Shown: positions 1 to 5,475 of the stretch, piece by piece
Position numbering within the stretch: position 1 is the first letter of the stretch
How the letters are laid out: each line of letters begins with the position of its first letter
NCBI GenBank assembly: GCA_947458305.1
Contig: CANGZO010000109.1
Coordinates: forward strand, 1-7,663
DNA length: 7,663 bases
From: Comamonadaceae bacterium
GTDB taxonomy: Bacteria > Pseudomonadota > Gammaproteobacteria > Burkholderiales > Burkholderiaceae_C
Direction of reading: 5' to 3'
The notes under the pieces: generated by a model
Database searches by the model: none
What the model was told of the DNA's origin: nothing
The model's input: the letters and a program-made list of their open reading frames with translations, nothing else
Made by a program: the position numbers and the translations under genes

Positions 1-6
1 AACATC

Positions 7-609
7 ATGGGTCGCACAGTGGACTATTACCTCGCCCCGCAAAGCCCCTGGGCTTATTTGGGCCACCAGCGCTTGGCCGACATCGTGCAACGCACCGGGG
101 CCACGGTGCGCGTCAGGCCCATCGACTTGGGTGGCAAGGTGTTTCCGATATCGGGTGGTTTGCCCTTGGGCCAGCGTGCGCCACAGCGCCAGGCCTACCG
201 TTTGGTGGAGTTGCAGCGGTTTAGCCAGCATCTGAATGTGCCTTTGAACCTCAAGCCCAAGTACTTTCCCGTGGGGGGCGACGATTCGGCCCGCCTCATC
301 ATTGCCGCCGATCTGGCCCAAGGCCCACTGGCGGCCATGAAAATTGCGGGCGCGATATTGACCGCCTGTTGGGCCCAAGAGCGCAACATGGCCGATGACA
401 AAGTGCTGGCCGAGTTGTTGCAAGAGCAAGATTTACCCGTCAGCTTGATGACCCAGTCGCAAAGCCAGGCTGTGCAAGAGCGCTATGAAAGCTACACCCA
501 GGCGGCCATCGATGCGGGCGTTTTTGGCGCACCCAGCTATGTGCTCGAGGGTGAGATTTTTTGGGGCCAAGACCGACTCGAATTTGTCGAGCGCGCATTG
601 GCCCGTTGA
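7..609 (+). CDS. 2-hydroxychromene-2-carboxylate isomerase family protein (DsbA-like thioredoxin fold)
   Basis: This 200-residue protein matches the usual length of the HCCA isomerase / kappa-class GST-like branch of the DsbA superfamily. The N-terminal beta strand runs into SPWAYLG (residues 13-19), where the family has a serine (here Ser13) instead of the redox CxxC of DsbA. The C-terminal part has the family signature GVFGAPSY (171-178) with the presumed cis-proline Pro176, followed by FWGQDRL (185-191). Characterised relatives isomerise 2-hydroxychromene-2-carboxylate with glutathione in naphthalene breakdown, but most chromosomal copies lack a proven substrate. No naphthalene genes are visible here, so the true substrate is unknown. 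It is probably cytoplasmic, as there is no signal peptide. The ATG lies six bases into the window, so its ribosome binding site and promoter cannot be judged. It is 28 bases upstream of the dienelactone hydrolase gene on the same strand, suggesting cotranscription. Confidence 0.9.
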   Translation: MGRTVDYYLAPQSPWAYLGHQRLADIVQRTGATVRVRPIDLGGKVFPISGGLPLGQRAPQRQAYRLVELQRFSQHLNVPLNLKPKYFPVGGDDSARLIIAADLAQGPLAAMKIAGAILTACWAQERNMADDKVLAELLQEQDLPVSLMTQSQSQAVQERYESYTQAAIDAGVFGAPSYVLEGEIFWGQDRLEFVERALAR

Positions 610-626
610 GTTTTTTTTGACCAATC

Positions 627-631
627 AGGAG
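627..631 (+). promoter_or_regulatory. Shine-Dalgarno deciding the dienelactone hydrolase start
   Basis: AGGAG lies six bases before the ATG at 638. An in-frame ATG at 632 directly abuts the motif and is too close to be used. A longer in-frame extension back to 485 would overlap the upstream gene by more than 120 bases. The motif therefore supports 638 as the start. Confidence 0.75.
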
Positions 632-637
632 ATGTGC

Positions 638-1327
638 ATGGGAAAGATGATCGAACTCCAAGCCGCAGATGGCGCCGTGGTGCCTGCTTACGAGGCCCGT
701 CCTGTCGGTGCGCCCAAGGGGGCGGTGGTGGTGATTCAGGAGATTTTTGGGGTGAACAGCCACATCCGCGCCGTGGCCGACGGCTATGCAGCCGAGGGTT
801 ATCTGGCCGTGGCCCCGGCTACCTTTCACCGCGTCAAACCTGGGGTGGAGCTGGGTTACACCGATGCCGACATGGGCGAAGGCTTTGGCTACAAAACCGC
901 TGCAGAGGCCTTGCCTGCGCCGGGTGTGATGCAAGACATTCAGGCGGCGATTGACCATGCTGCCCAGGCCTCGGGCGGCAAGGTGGGCATCGTGGGTTAT
1001 TGCTGGGGCGGTTTGCTGACTTGGCGTGCGGCCTGCACTTTGTCGGGCTTGAGTGCCGCGGTGCCTTATTACGGCGGGGGTGTGACCACCGAGGCCGAAA
1101 CAGCCCGCGAGCCCCGCGTCCCGGTGCTGGCCCATTTTGCCGAAGAGGACAACTGGATACCGATGGACACGGTGCAGGCATTTCAGAAAGCGCACCCCGA
1201 AGTGGCTGTTCACACGTATGCCGCGCACCATGGCTTCAACTGTGACCAGCGCGGCTCTTGGCATGCACCTTCGGCCCAATTGGCGCGCCAGCGCACCTTG
1301 GCTTTTTTCAAAGAGCATCTGGCTTGA
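638..1327 (+). CDS. Dienelactone hydrolase family protein (carboxymethylenebutenolidase-like)
   Basis: From the ATG at 638 the protein is 229 residues, close to the roughly 230 of characterised dienelactone hydrolases. The whole catalytic apparatus is visible: QEIFG with Glu35, the nucleophile elbow GYCWGG (120-125) with Cys122, the acid Asp171 in EEDNWIP, and His198 in HHGF. This cysteine-based triad separates the family from serine alpha/beta hydrolases. Family members open dienelactones to maleylacetate in chloroaromatic degradation, but many chromosomal copies act on other lactones or esters. No chlorocatechol genes are nearby, so the substrate is open. It is cytoplasmic. Its start was chosen from the AGGAG at 627-631. 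It follows the isomerase-like gene by 28 bases, and it converges on the CorA-family gene with 44 bases between the stops and no clear intrinsic terminator in that gap. Confidence 0.93.
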   Translation: MGKMIELQAADGAVVPAYEARPVGAPKGAVVVIQEIFGVNSHIRAVADGYAAEGYLAVAPATFHRVKPGVELGYTDADMGEGFGYKTAAEALPAPGVMQDIQAAIDHAAQASGGKVGIVGYCWGGLLTWRAACTLSGLSAAVPYYGGGVTTEAETAREPRVPVLAHFAEEDNWIPMDTVQAFQKAHPEVAVHTYAAHHGFNCDQRGSWHAPSAQLARQRTLAFFKEHLA

Positions 1328-1371
1328 ACTGCCCGGCCCATGGGGCGCCCGTCCAAGGGGCTTGAGCGCGA

Positions 1372-2553
1372 TCAGTTCCCCGTTCGGGCCAGGTAGCGTT
1401 TGCGCCAGAACACCAGGCCCATGAGCAGGGCAATCGCCCCCATGCTGCCCAGCGTCCACCAGAAGGCGCTGGCGGTGTGCAACCAGGGCATGAATTCGAA
1501 GTTCATGCCAAAAATGCCGGCAATCAGGTTCAAGGGCAAGAAGATGGCCGTCAGCGCGGTCAGGGTGCGCATGATGTCGTTGGTGCGGTTGCCTTGAGCA
1601 TTGAAGTGCATTTGCACAGCAGTTTCGGTGTTGTGTTCCAGTCGGCGCACATGCTGCACCACCCGCTCAATGTGCTCCAGCACATCTCGGCAGCGCACTT
1701 TGAGCAACTCGTGTTCGCGCAGCGCGTTCGTGTCATCGCTCACCACCCAGTCTTCCAGAGTGGCGTTCCAGTTGAGCATGGCGGTGCGCTGGTCATCGCA
1801 CAAGTCTTCGAGTTGGTGCAATGCCAAGCGCGCTTGCAGCAAGGCGTCCCAGCGCTGAAACCGAGTTTTGGGCTGAATCAACTCGGTTTGCCAATGGTCC
1901 AATTGGCGGCTCAGTTCGCGGCGCAAATCCAGATAGGCATCCACCATTTGGCTCACGATGCGCAGCATCATGTCGGCAGAACTCAAGGGGATGCCCCGAG
2001 CCCCAGCAGATCGCGGGTCGTTGTTCGGGGTTTTGTCGCCCGTCGCGCTCAAAAGGCGGCTGGCGTAGGCTTCGCGCACGGCGCAGTCGTCGGGGTGCAC
2101 GCTCAGCAGCACCCGATCAAACACCGCAAAACCCACTGGGCTGGTGTCGATGCGCTGAAGGATGGGCGGGCCGGGGCGTTTGCCTATGGTGTGTGGGCTT
2201 TTGGTTTCGTTGTGCCGGGGGGGTGTTCCAGATTGCTGGGCCAATCGGCGAAACACCAGCAGGTCATAGTGCGAGGTGAAGTCGTAGCGCGAAGGGAGTT
2301 GGCCATTGAGCAAGTCCGAGACATGCAGGTCCACCAGGCTTTGGCCTGTCAGTTGCTGCAGGCAGGCCTGGATGGCGGGCAAATGACCCTCAAAATGCGA
2401 GCGGGAAAAAGCAAGCCAGAGGAAGCCTTGCTCGGGCAAGGCCTGAGGCAGCGTGATGTCCGAGCCCTGCGAAGGCCAGGCCTGAACTTGGCTGCCCTGG
2501 ATACCGAACACCCGCAAACCGGGCACGCCCGCAGGACTGAGGGCGTCTTTCAA
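1372..2553 (-). CDS. CorA-family magnesium/divalent-cation channel
   Basis: This is a 393-residue CorA-superfamily protein. A long soluble N-terminal part ends in a helical segment (about 195-330) that forms the funnel in known CorA structures. Then follow TM1 (about 331-348), the signature GMN (349-351) and TM2 (about 364-383), with a short basic tail. GMNFEFMP favours CorA over ZntB-type zinc transporters, which usually carry a different loop, but the exact ion cannot be read from sequence. Proline- and charge-rich stretches at about 107-130 and 171-189 look like flexible family-specific insertions. Family members form pentameric inner-membrane channels. The gene follows hemB, and its likely start is a TTG whose last two bases begin the hemB stop codon (TTGA, a four-base overlap). 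A GTG eight codons further in is a possible alternative start. The upstream Shine-Dalgarno is weak (GGA about ten bases before), so translational coupling to hemB is likely. Confidence 0.9.
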   Translation of the reverse strand: MKDALSPAGVPGLRVFGIQGSQVQAWPSQGSDITLPQALPEQGFLWLAFSRSHFEGHLPAIQACLQQLTGQSLVDLHVSDLLNGQLPSRYDFTSHYDLLVFRRLAQQSGTPPRHNETKSPHTIGKRPGPPILQRIDTSPVGFAVFDRVLLSVHPDDCAVREAYASRLLSATGDKTPNNDPRSAGARGIPLSSADMMLRIVSQMVDAYLDLRRELSRQLDHWQTELIQPKTRFQRWDALLQARLALHQLEDLCDDQRTAMLNWNATLEDWVVSDDTNALREHELLKVRCRDVLEHIERVVQHVRRLEHNTETAVQMHFNAQGNRTNDIMRTLTALTAIFLPLNLIAGIFGMNFEFMPWLHTASAFWWTLGSMGAIALLMGLVFWRKRYLARTGN

Positions 2554-3554
2554 TGGGCGGCGATCCAGCGTGCGGCGTCGCGGGCAAAGTAAGTCAGCAC
2601 GCCATCTGCACCTGCGCGCTTGAAGGCCAGCAGGCTTTCCATCATCACCAGGTCATGGTCCAGCCAGCCGTTTTGCGCGGCAGCCTTGAGCATGGCGTAT
2701 TCGCCCGACACCTGGTAGGCGAAGGTCGGCACCTTGAACTCGTCTTTGACGCGGCGCACGATGTCCAGGTACGGCATGCCGGGTTTGACCATGACCATGT
2801 CGGCGCCTTCGGCCAGGTCCATGGCGACTTCGCGCAGGGCTTCGTCGGTGTTGCCGGGGTCCATCTGGTAGACCTTTTTGTTGCTCTTGCCCAGGTTGCC
2901 GGCCGAGCCGACCGCGTCGCGGAAGGGGCCGTAAAACGCGCTGGCGTACTTGGCGCTGTAGGCCATGATGCGGGTGTGGATCAGGCCACGCGCCTCGAGC
3001 GCCTGGCGGATTGCGCCGATGCGGCCGTCCATCATGTCGCTGGGCGCCACCATGTCCACGCCAGCCTCGGCTTGGGTCAGGGCTTGTTGCACCAGCACGG
3101 CCGTGGTTTCGTCGTTCAGGATATAGCCGGTTTCGTCCAGCAGGCCGTCCTGGCCGTGGCTGGTGAAGGGGTCGAGCGCCACATCGGTCATCACGCCCAG
3201 TTCGGGAAAGCGCTTTTTCAGCTCACGCACCACACGGGGCACCAAGCCGTTGGGGTTCATGGCTTCGCTGCCCGTGGGGTCCTTCAGGCTGGCATCGATC
3301 ACCGGGAACAGGGCCATGACCGGGATGCCCAGCTTGACGCAGTCTTCGGCCACCGGCAGCAGCAAGTCGAGCGACAAGCGCTCCACGCCGGGCATCGAGG
3401 CCACTTGCTGGCGCTGGTTTTGGCCGTCCAGCACAAAGACCGGGTAGATCAGGTCATGCGCTGTGACCCGGTGCTCACGCACCAGGTTGCGGGTGAATTC
3501 ATCACGGCGCAAGCGGCGTGGGCGGTTGGCGGGGAAGGGGGCGACAGAGTTCAT
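2550..3554 (-). CDS. hemB: Porphobilinogen synthase (delta-aminolevulinic acid dehydratase)
   Basis: This enzyme condenses two 5-aminolevulinate molecules into porphobilinogen, the second common step of tetrapyrrole synthesis, in the cytoplasm as an octamer. The protein is 334 residues from the ATG at 3554. It shows both catalytic lysines: Lys202 in AYSAKYASAFYGP and the Schiff-base Lys257 in MVMVKPGMPYLDIV. The metal region reads DVALDPFTSHGQDG (124-137), with aspartates and alanine where zinc enzymes have cysteines. This marks the Mg-responsive bacterial type known from Pseudomonas. An in-frame GTG eight codons upstream (3578) would also be open, but the MNS...RPRRLRRDEF start matches the family. 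No strong Shine-Dalgarno is visible; an AGG lies about 13 bases upstream. The gene is divergent from hemJ, and its stop overlaps the start of the CorA-family gene. Confidence 0.97.
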   Translation of the reverse strand: MNSVAPFPANRPRRLRRDEFTRNLVREHRVTAHDLIYPVFVLDGQNQRQQVASMPGVERLSLDLLLPVAEDCVKLGIPVMALFPVIDASLKDPTGSEAMNPNGLVPRVVRELKKRFPELGVMTDVALDPFTSHGQDGLLDETGYILNDETTAVLVQQALTQAEAGVDMVAPSDMMDGRIGAIRQALEARGLIHTRIMAYSAKYASAFYGPFRDAVGSAGNLGKSNKKVYQMDPGNTDEALREVAMDLAEGADMVMVKPGMPYLDIVRRVKDEFKVPTFAYQVSGEYAMLKAAAQNGWLDHDLVMMESLLAFKRAGADGVLTYFARDAARWIAAH

Positions 3555-3651
3555 GCGGAAAATTGTGCCTGAAGTCACCGCTCATGCCAAAGTTCAGCGG
3601 GCCTGTTCAGTCGCTCAGGCTACAAATCCGCCGCCAGCAAGGCGGGGGTGT

Positions 3652-3721
3652 GTCATAAACATCAAAAGTTTCATTAAAGACAAAAATCAACCTTGTTATC
3701 GGTTTTGATATTTGATAAATT
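3652..3721. promoter_or_regulatory. AT-rich divergent promoter region between hemB and hemJ
   Basis: This 70-base stretch is much richer in A/T than the flanking sequence and sits between two divergent transcription units. On the + strand, TTGTTA (3693-3698) and TAAATT (3716-3721) match four of six bases each of the -35 and -10 consensus, with a 17-base spacer. That predicts a start near 3728. On the - strand, toward hemB, only weak hexamers are visible (TTGTCT with a T/A-rich box), so I do not assign one. A tandem TTTGATA repeat lies at 3704-3717, and ATCAA/TTGAT half-sites occur at 3661, 3686, 3705 and 3712. The rest of the hemB leader (3555-3651) holds two small inverted repeats (arms 3601-3605/3616-3620 and 3631-3635/3641-3645) and nothing else recognisable. 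Confidence 0.5.
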
Positions 3722-3727
3722 GCGCTT

Positions 3728-3827
3728 GGGCAGCTTGCTGCCCCCCGCTTTACCTCCCTGAGCGGGGCCTGGACGCGGTAACGCCGACGGGTTTCCCACC
3801 CTCGGCCCCTGGCCGGGGGTTTTTTTT
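3728..3827 (+). ncRNA. Candidate small RNA of about 100 nt with anti-Shine-Dalgarno loop
   Basis: No gene on this strand precedes it, yet the stretch is highly structured and ends in a strong terminator. Hairpin 1 pairs 3728-3733 with 3738-3743 (six bp, CTTG tetraloop). Hairpin 2 abuts it, pairing 3744-3749 with 3761-3766 (six bp). Its 11-base loop TTACCTCCCTG contains CCTCCC (3753-3758), complementary to purine-rich ribosome binding sites. A less structured linker (3767-3798) with a short GCG-GTAA-CGC hairpin leads to the terminator. The predicted start from the upstream -35/-10 pair falls on the first base of hairpin 1. Exposed C-rich loops that pair with Shine-Dalgarno sequences are known from several bacterial sRNAs, and this comparison is by analogy only. 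I do not recognise a named family. The alternative is a leader or attenuator of hemJ. I see no convincing small ORF. Confidence 0.55.
3799..3827 (+). terminator. Rho-independent terminator, + orientation
   Basis: CCCTCGGCC (3799-3807) pairs with GGCCGGGGG (3811-3819) across a CCT loop, giving nine base pairs with one T-G wobble. Eight T's follow (3820-3827). On the opposite strand the hairpin is preceded by A's and not followed by T's, so it works only in the + direction. It lies 52 bases before the hemJ start and has no upstream + strand protein gene to serve. It therefore ends the candidate small RNA or attenuates a hemJ leader. Confidence 0.85.
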
Positions 3828-3867
3828 GCCTGCTCGCCCTGAGTCCCCGGCGCCGGCGATCTCTGAC

Positions 3868-3873
3868 TACACT
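3868..3873 (+). promoter_or_regulatory. -10-like box of hemJ, predicting a leaderless transcript
   Basis: TACACT matches four of six bases of the -10 consensus and begins 12 bases before the hemJ ATG, so the expected start of transcription coincides with the ATG. It lies downstream of the terminator at 3799-3827, which would let hemJ be transcribed independently of it. No -35 hexamer is evident at the usual distance, and no Shine-Dalgarno is present before the ATG. Confidence 0.4.
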
Positions 3874-3879
3874 TGAGCC

Positions 3880-4308
3880 ATGCTCTGGATCAAAGCCCTT
3901 CACATCGTGTTCATCGCCAGCTGGTTTGCGGGCTTGTTTTACCTGCCCCGAATTTTTGTGAATTTGGCCATGGTGGAGCCGGGTTCGGTCGCAGAGCGGG
4001 AGCGTTTGCTTTTGATGTCTCGCAAGCTCTACCGCTTCATGACCATTTTGGCGGTGCCGGCCTTGGCACTGGGCTTGTGGCTGTGGCTTTATTACGGCAT
4101 TGGGCTGGGCGGTGGGCAGGGCTGGATGCATGCCAAATTGCTGATCGTGGTGGCGCTCTTGGCCTACCACCACAGCTGCGGTGTTTTGTTGCGCCAGTTT
4201 GAAGGCGGCCATAACCAGCGCAGCCATGTTTGGTACCGCTGGTACAACGAAGCCCCGGTGCTCCTGATGGTGGCGGCGGTGATTTTGGTGGTGGTCAAAC
4301 CCTTTTGA
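3880..4308 (+). CDS. hemJ: Protoporphyrinogen IX oxidase HemJ
   Basis: HemJ oxidises protoporphyrinogen IX to protoporphyrin IX, the penultimate step of heme synthesis, in the inner membrane. It replaces HemG or HemY in many proteobacteria and cyanobacteria. The 142-residue length is typical. Four hydrophobic segments are visible at about 6-30, 53-74, 84-104 and 124-140. The N-terminal KALHIVFIASWFAGLFYLPR includes the conserved His8, and the WMHAKL block (82-87) carries His84 and Lys86. The C-terminal WYRWYNEAPVLL is also family-typical. The start at 3880 gives the family's usual N-terminus. No Shine-Dalgarno precedes it; see the -10-like box at 3868. It is divergent from hemB, an earlier step of the same pathway, and is followed after 24 bases by the VanZ-family gene, probably in one operon. 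Confidence 0.95.
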   Translation: MLWIKALHIVFIASWFAGLFYLPRIFVNLAMVEPGSVAERERLLLMSRKLYRFMTILAVPALALGLWLWLYYGIGLGGGQGWMHAKLLIVVALLAYHHSCGVLLRQFEGGHNQRSHVWYRWYNEAPVLLMVAAVILVVVKPF

Positions 4309-4332
4309 GGGGGACGGTCCGATGGGGGCAAC

Positions 4333-5439
4333 ATGACACGGCGCACATCAGCCGCTTGGCCCTTGTTCTGCATTTACGCAGTCCTGATCGTCTACGCCAG
4401 CCTTTACCCATTTGATAACTGGCGCTTTCAGGGCGTCATGTCTTGGTCATTCCTGACCGCTTCATGGCCGCGCTATTGGACGGGTTTTGATGTGCTGTCC
4501 AACGTGCTCGGCTATGCCCCATTGGGCTTTTTGCTGGCGCTGAGTTTGCGCCGCATGCGACCCCAGTGGCCTGCTGTGGTGGTGACCACTTTGCTGGCCG
4601 CATTCTTGTCCCTGGCGCTCGAATCGCTGCAGATGTTTTTGCCCGTTCGGGTGCCTTCCAACGTGGACATGGCTTTGAACACGGCCGGGGCATGGGCCGG
4701 TGCGGCAGTGGCGCGTGGCTTGGTTTGGGTCGGCCTGATGGACCACTGGAACCGGTTTCGAGACCGCTGGTTTGAAACCGAAGCCAGTGGCGCTTTGGCG
4801 TTGTTGGCGCTTTGGCCCTTGGCCTTGCTGTTTCCGGCTGCGGTGCCTTTTGGCTTGGGTCAAGTGCTGGAGCGTCTGGAAGGCACTTGGATCCAGGTCC
4901 TTCAGGACACGCCTTGGCTGGAGTCTTGGCCTGTGCGCGAGGTGGAGTTCCAGCCCATGCTGCCCATGACCGAATCTTTGTGCGTGGCGCTGGGCTTGCT
5001 GCTGCCGTGTTTGTTGGCGTATGGCGTGGTGCAACGCAGGCCGCAACGCTGGGTGTTGGCCGGGCTTTGCTTGACGGTGGGCTTGCTGGCCAGCGCTTTG
5101 TCGGCGGCATTGACATATGGGCCTGTGCACGCTTGGGGCTGGATCAGTCCCGAGGTCATCCAAGGGGTTGTTGCTGCCTTGATATTGGCTGTGGTTTTGT
5201 CTTTGGCCTCGGCGCGACTGTGTTGGGTGCTGGCGCTGGCCGCATTGGTGCTGCAGTTGAGTTTGCTCAACACGGCGTCGGCCGATGCTTACTTTCCATT
5301 GACTTTGCAGACCTGGGAGCAGGGGCGTTTCATCCGCTTTCATGGCCTGATCCAGTGGTTGGGTTGGTCATGGCCTTTTGCCCTGCTGATTTACTTGGTG
5401 CGCAGGCTGTCCATGGCACCCTATGCTGGGCGGACCTGA
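4333..5439 (+). CDS. VanZ-family integral membrane protein, extended form
   Basis: This is a 368-residue polytopic membrane protein. The first 130 residues fit the VanZ-like domain: TM1 (about 10-27) ending in the family-typical SLYPF, a second block with LSNVLGYAPLGFLLAL (55-70), then ESLQMFLPVRVPSNVDMALNTAGAWAG (97-123), which has the conserved E..Q, R, D and N..G positions. After a charged loop (about 137-150) come further hydrophobic stretches at about 153-172, 214-232, 239-262, 275-292, 295-313 and 340-356. The C-terminal half is therefore a membrane region not found in short VanZ proteins of about 160 residues. VanZ of Enterococcus gives low-level teicoplanin resistance by an unknown mechanism; the role of this protein is unknown, and a resistance role should not be assumed. 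A GGGGG run at 4324-4328 may serve as a ribosome binding site. It follows hemJ by 24 bases. Confidence 0.82.
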   Translation: MTRRTSAAWPLFCIYAVLIVYASLYPFDNWRFQGVMSWSFLTASWPRYWTGFDVLSNVLGYAPLGFLLALSLRRMRPQWPAVVVTTLLAAFLSLALESLQMFLPVRVPSNVDMALNTAGAWAGAAVARGLVWVGLMDHWNRFRDRWFETEASGALALLALWPLALLFPAAVPFGLGQVLERLEGTWIQVLQDTPWLESWPVREVEFQPMLPMTESLCVALGLLLPCLLAYGVVQRRPQRWVLAGLCLTVGLLASALSAALTYGPVHAWGWISPEVIQGVVAALILAVVLSLASARLCWVLALAALVLQLSLLNTASADAYFPLTLQTWEQGRFIRFHGLIQWLGWSWPFALLIYLVRRLSMAPYAGRT

Positions 5440-5463
5440 ATGTGAGGCCCATCCCAGCAGGCC

Positions 5464-5469
5464 TAAAAT
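5464..5469 (+). promoter_or_regulatory. -10-like box of the ferredoxin gene, predicting a leaderless transcript
   Basis: TAAAAT matches five of six bases of the -10 consensus and starts exactly 12 bases before the ATG at 5476, the same spacing as at hemJ. The bases between box and ATG contain no Shine-Dalgarno. A good -35 hexamer is not visible at 16-18 bases upstream. The box lies in the 36-base gap after the VanZ-family gene. Confidence 0.45.
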
Positions 5470-5475
5470 TGCCAG

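Noticed and set aside
485..637. N-terminal extension of the dienelactone hydrolase to an ATG at 485
   Set aside because: It would overlap the upstream gene by about 125 bases and add residues not typical of the family; AGGAG at 627-631 fits the start at 638.
1328..1371. Bidirectional terminator between the convergent stops
   Set aside because: A CCCATGGG palindrome and other GC-rich words are present, but there is no stable long stem with a T tract on either strand.
440..1459. 339-codon open frame on the - strand opposite the dienelactone hydrolase
   Set aside because: Overlaps three genes in antisense and shows no family motif; the + frame has a complete catalytic triad.
1477..2592. 371-codon open frame on the + strand opposite the CorA-family gene
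   Set aside because: Low-information antisense product with no domain. The minus frame carries the GMN motif and membrane segments.
2553..3572. 339-codon open frame on the + strand opposite hemB
   Set aside because: It is the antisense shadow of a clearly conserved enzyme. Its product is rich in His, Gln, Val and Ala with no recognisable domain, as expected from GC-biased codons read backwards.
3555..3578. GTG start for hemB eight codons upstream of the ATG
   Set aside because: The ATG at 3554 gives the usual family N-terminus and the GTG adds non-conserved residues. Not fully excluded.
3645..3827. 6S RNA or signal recognition particle RNA in the hemB-hemJ gap
   Set aside because: The 5' part is A/T-rich and does not pair with the 3' end as 6S requires, and the conserved SRP tetraloop/asymmetric-loop sequence is absent.
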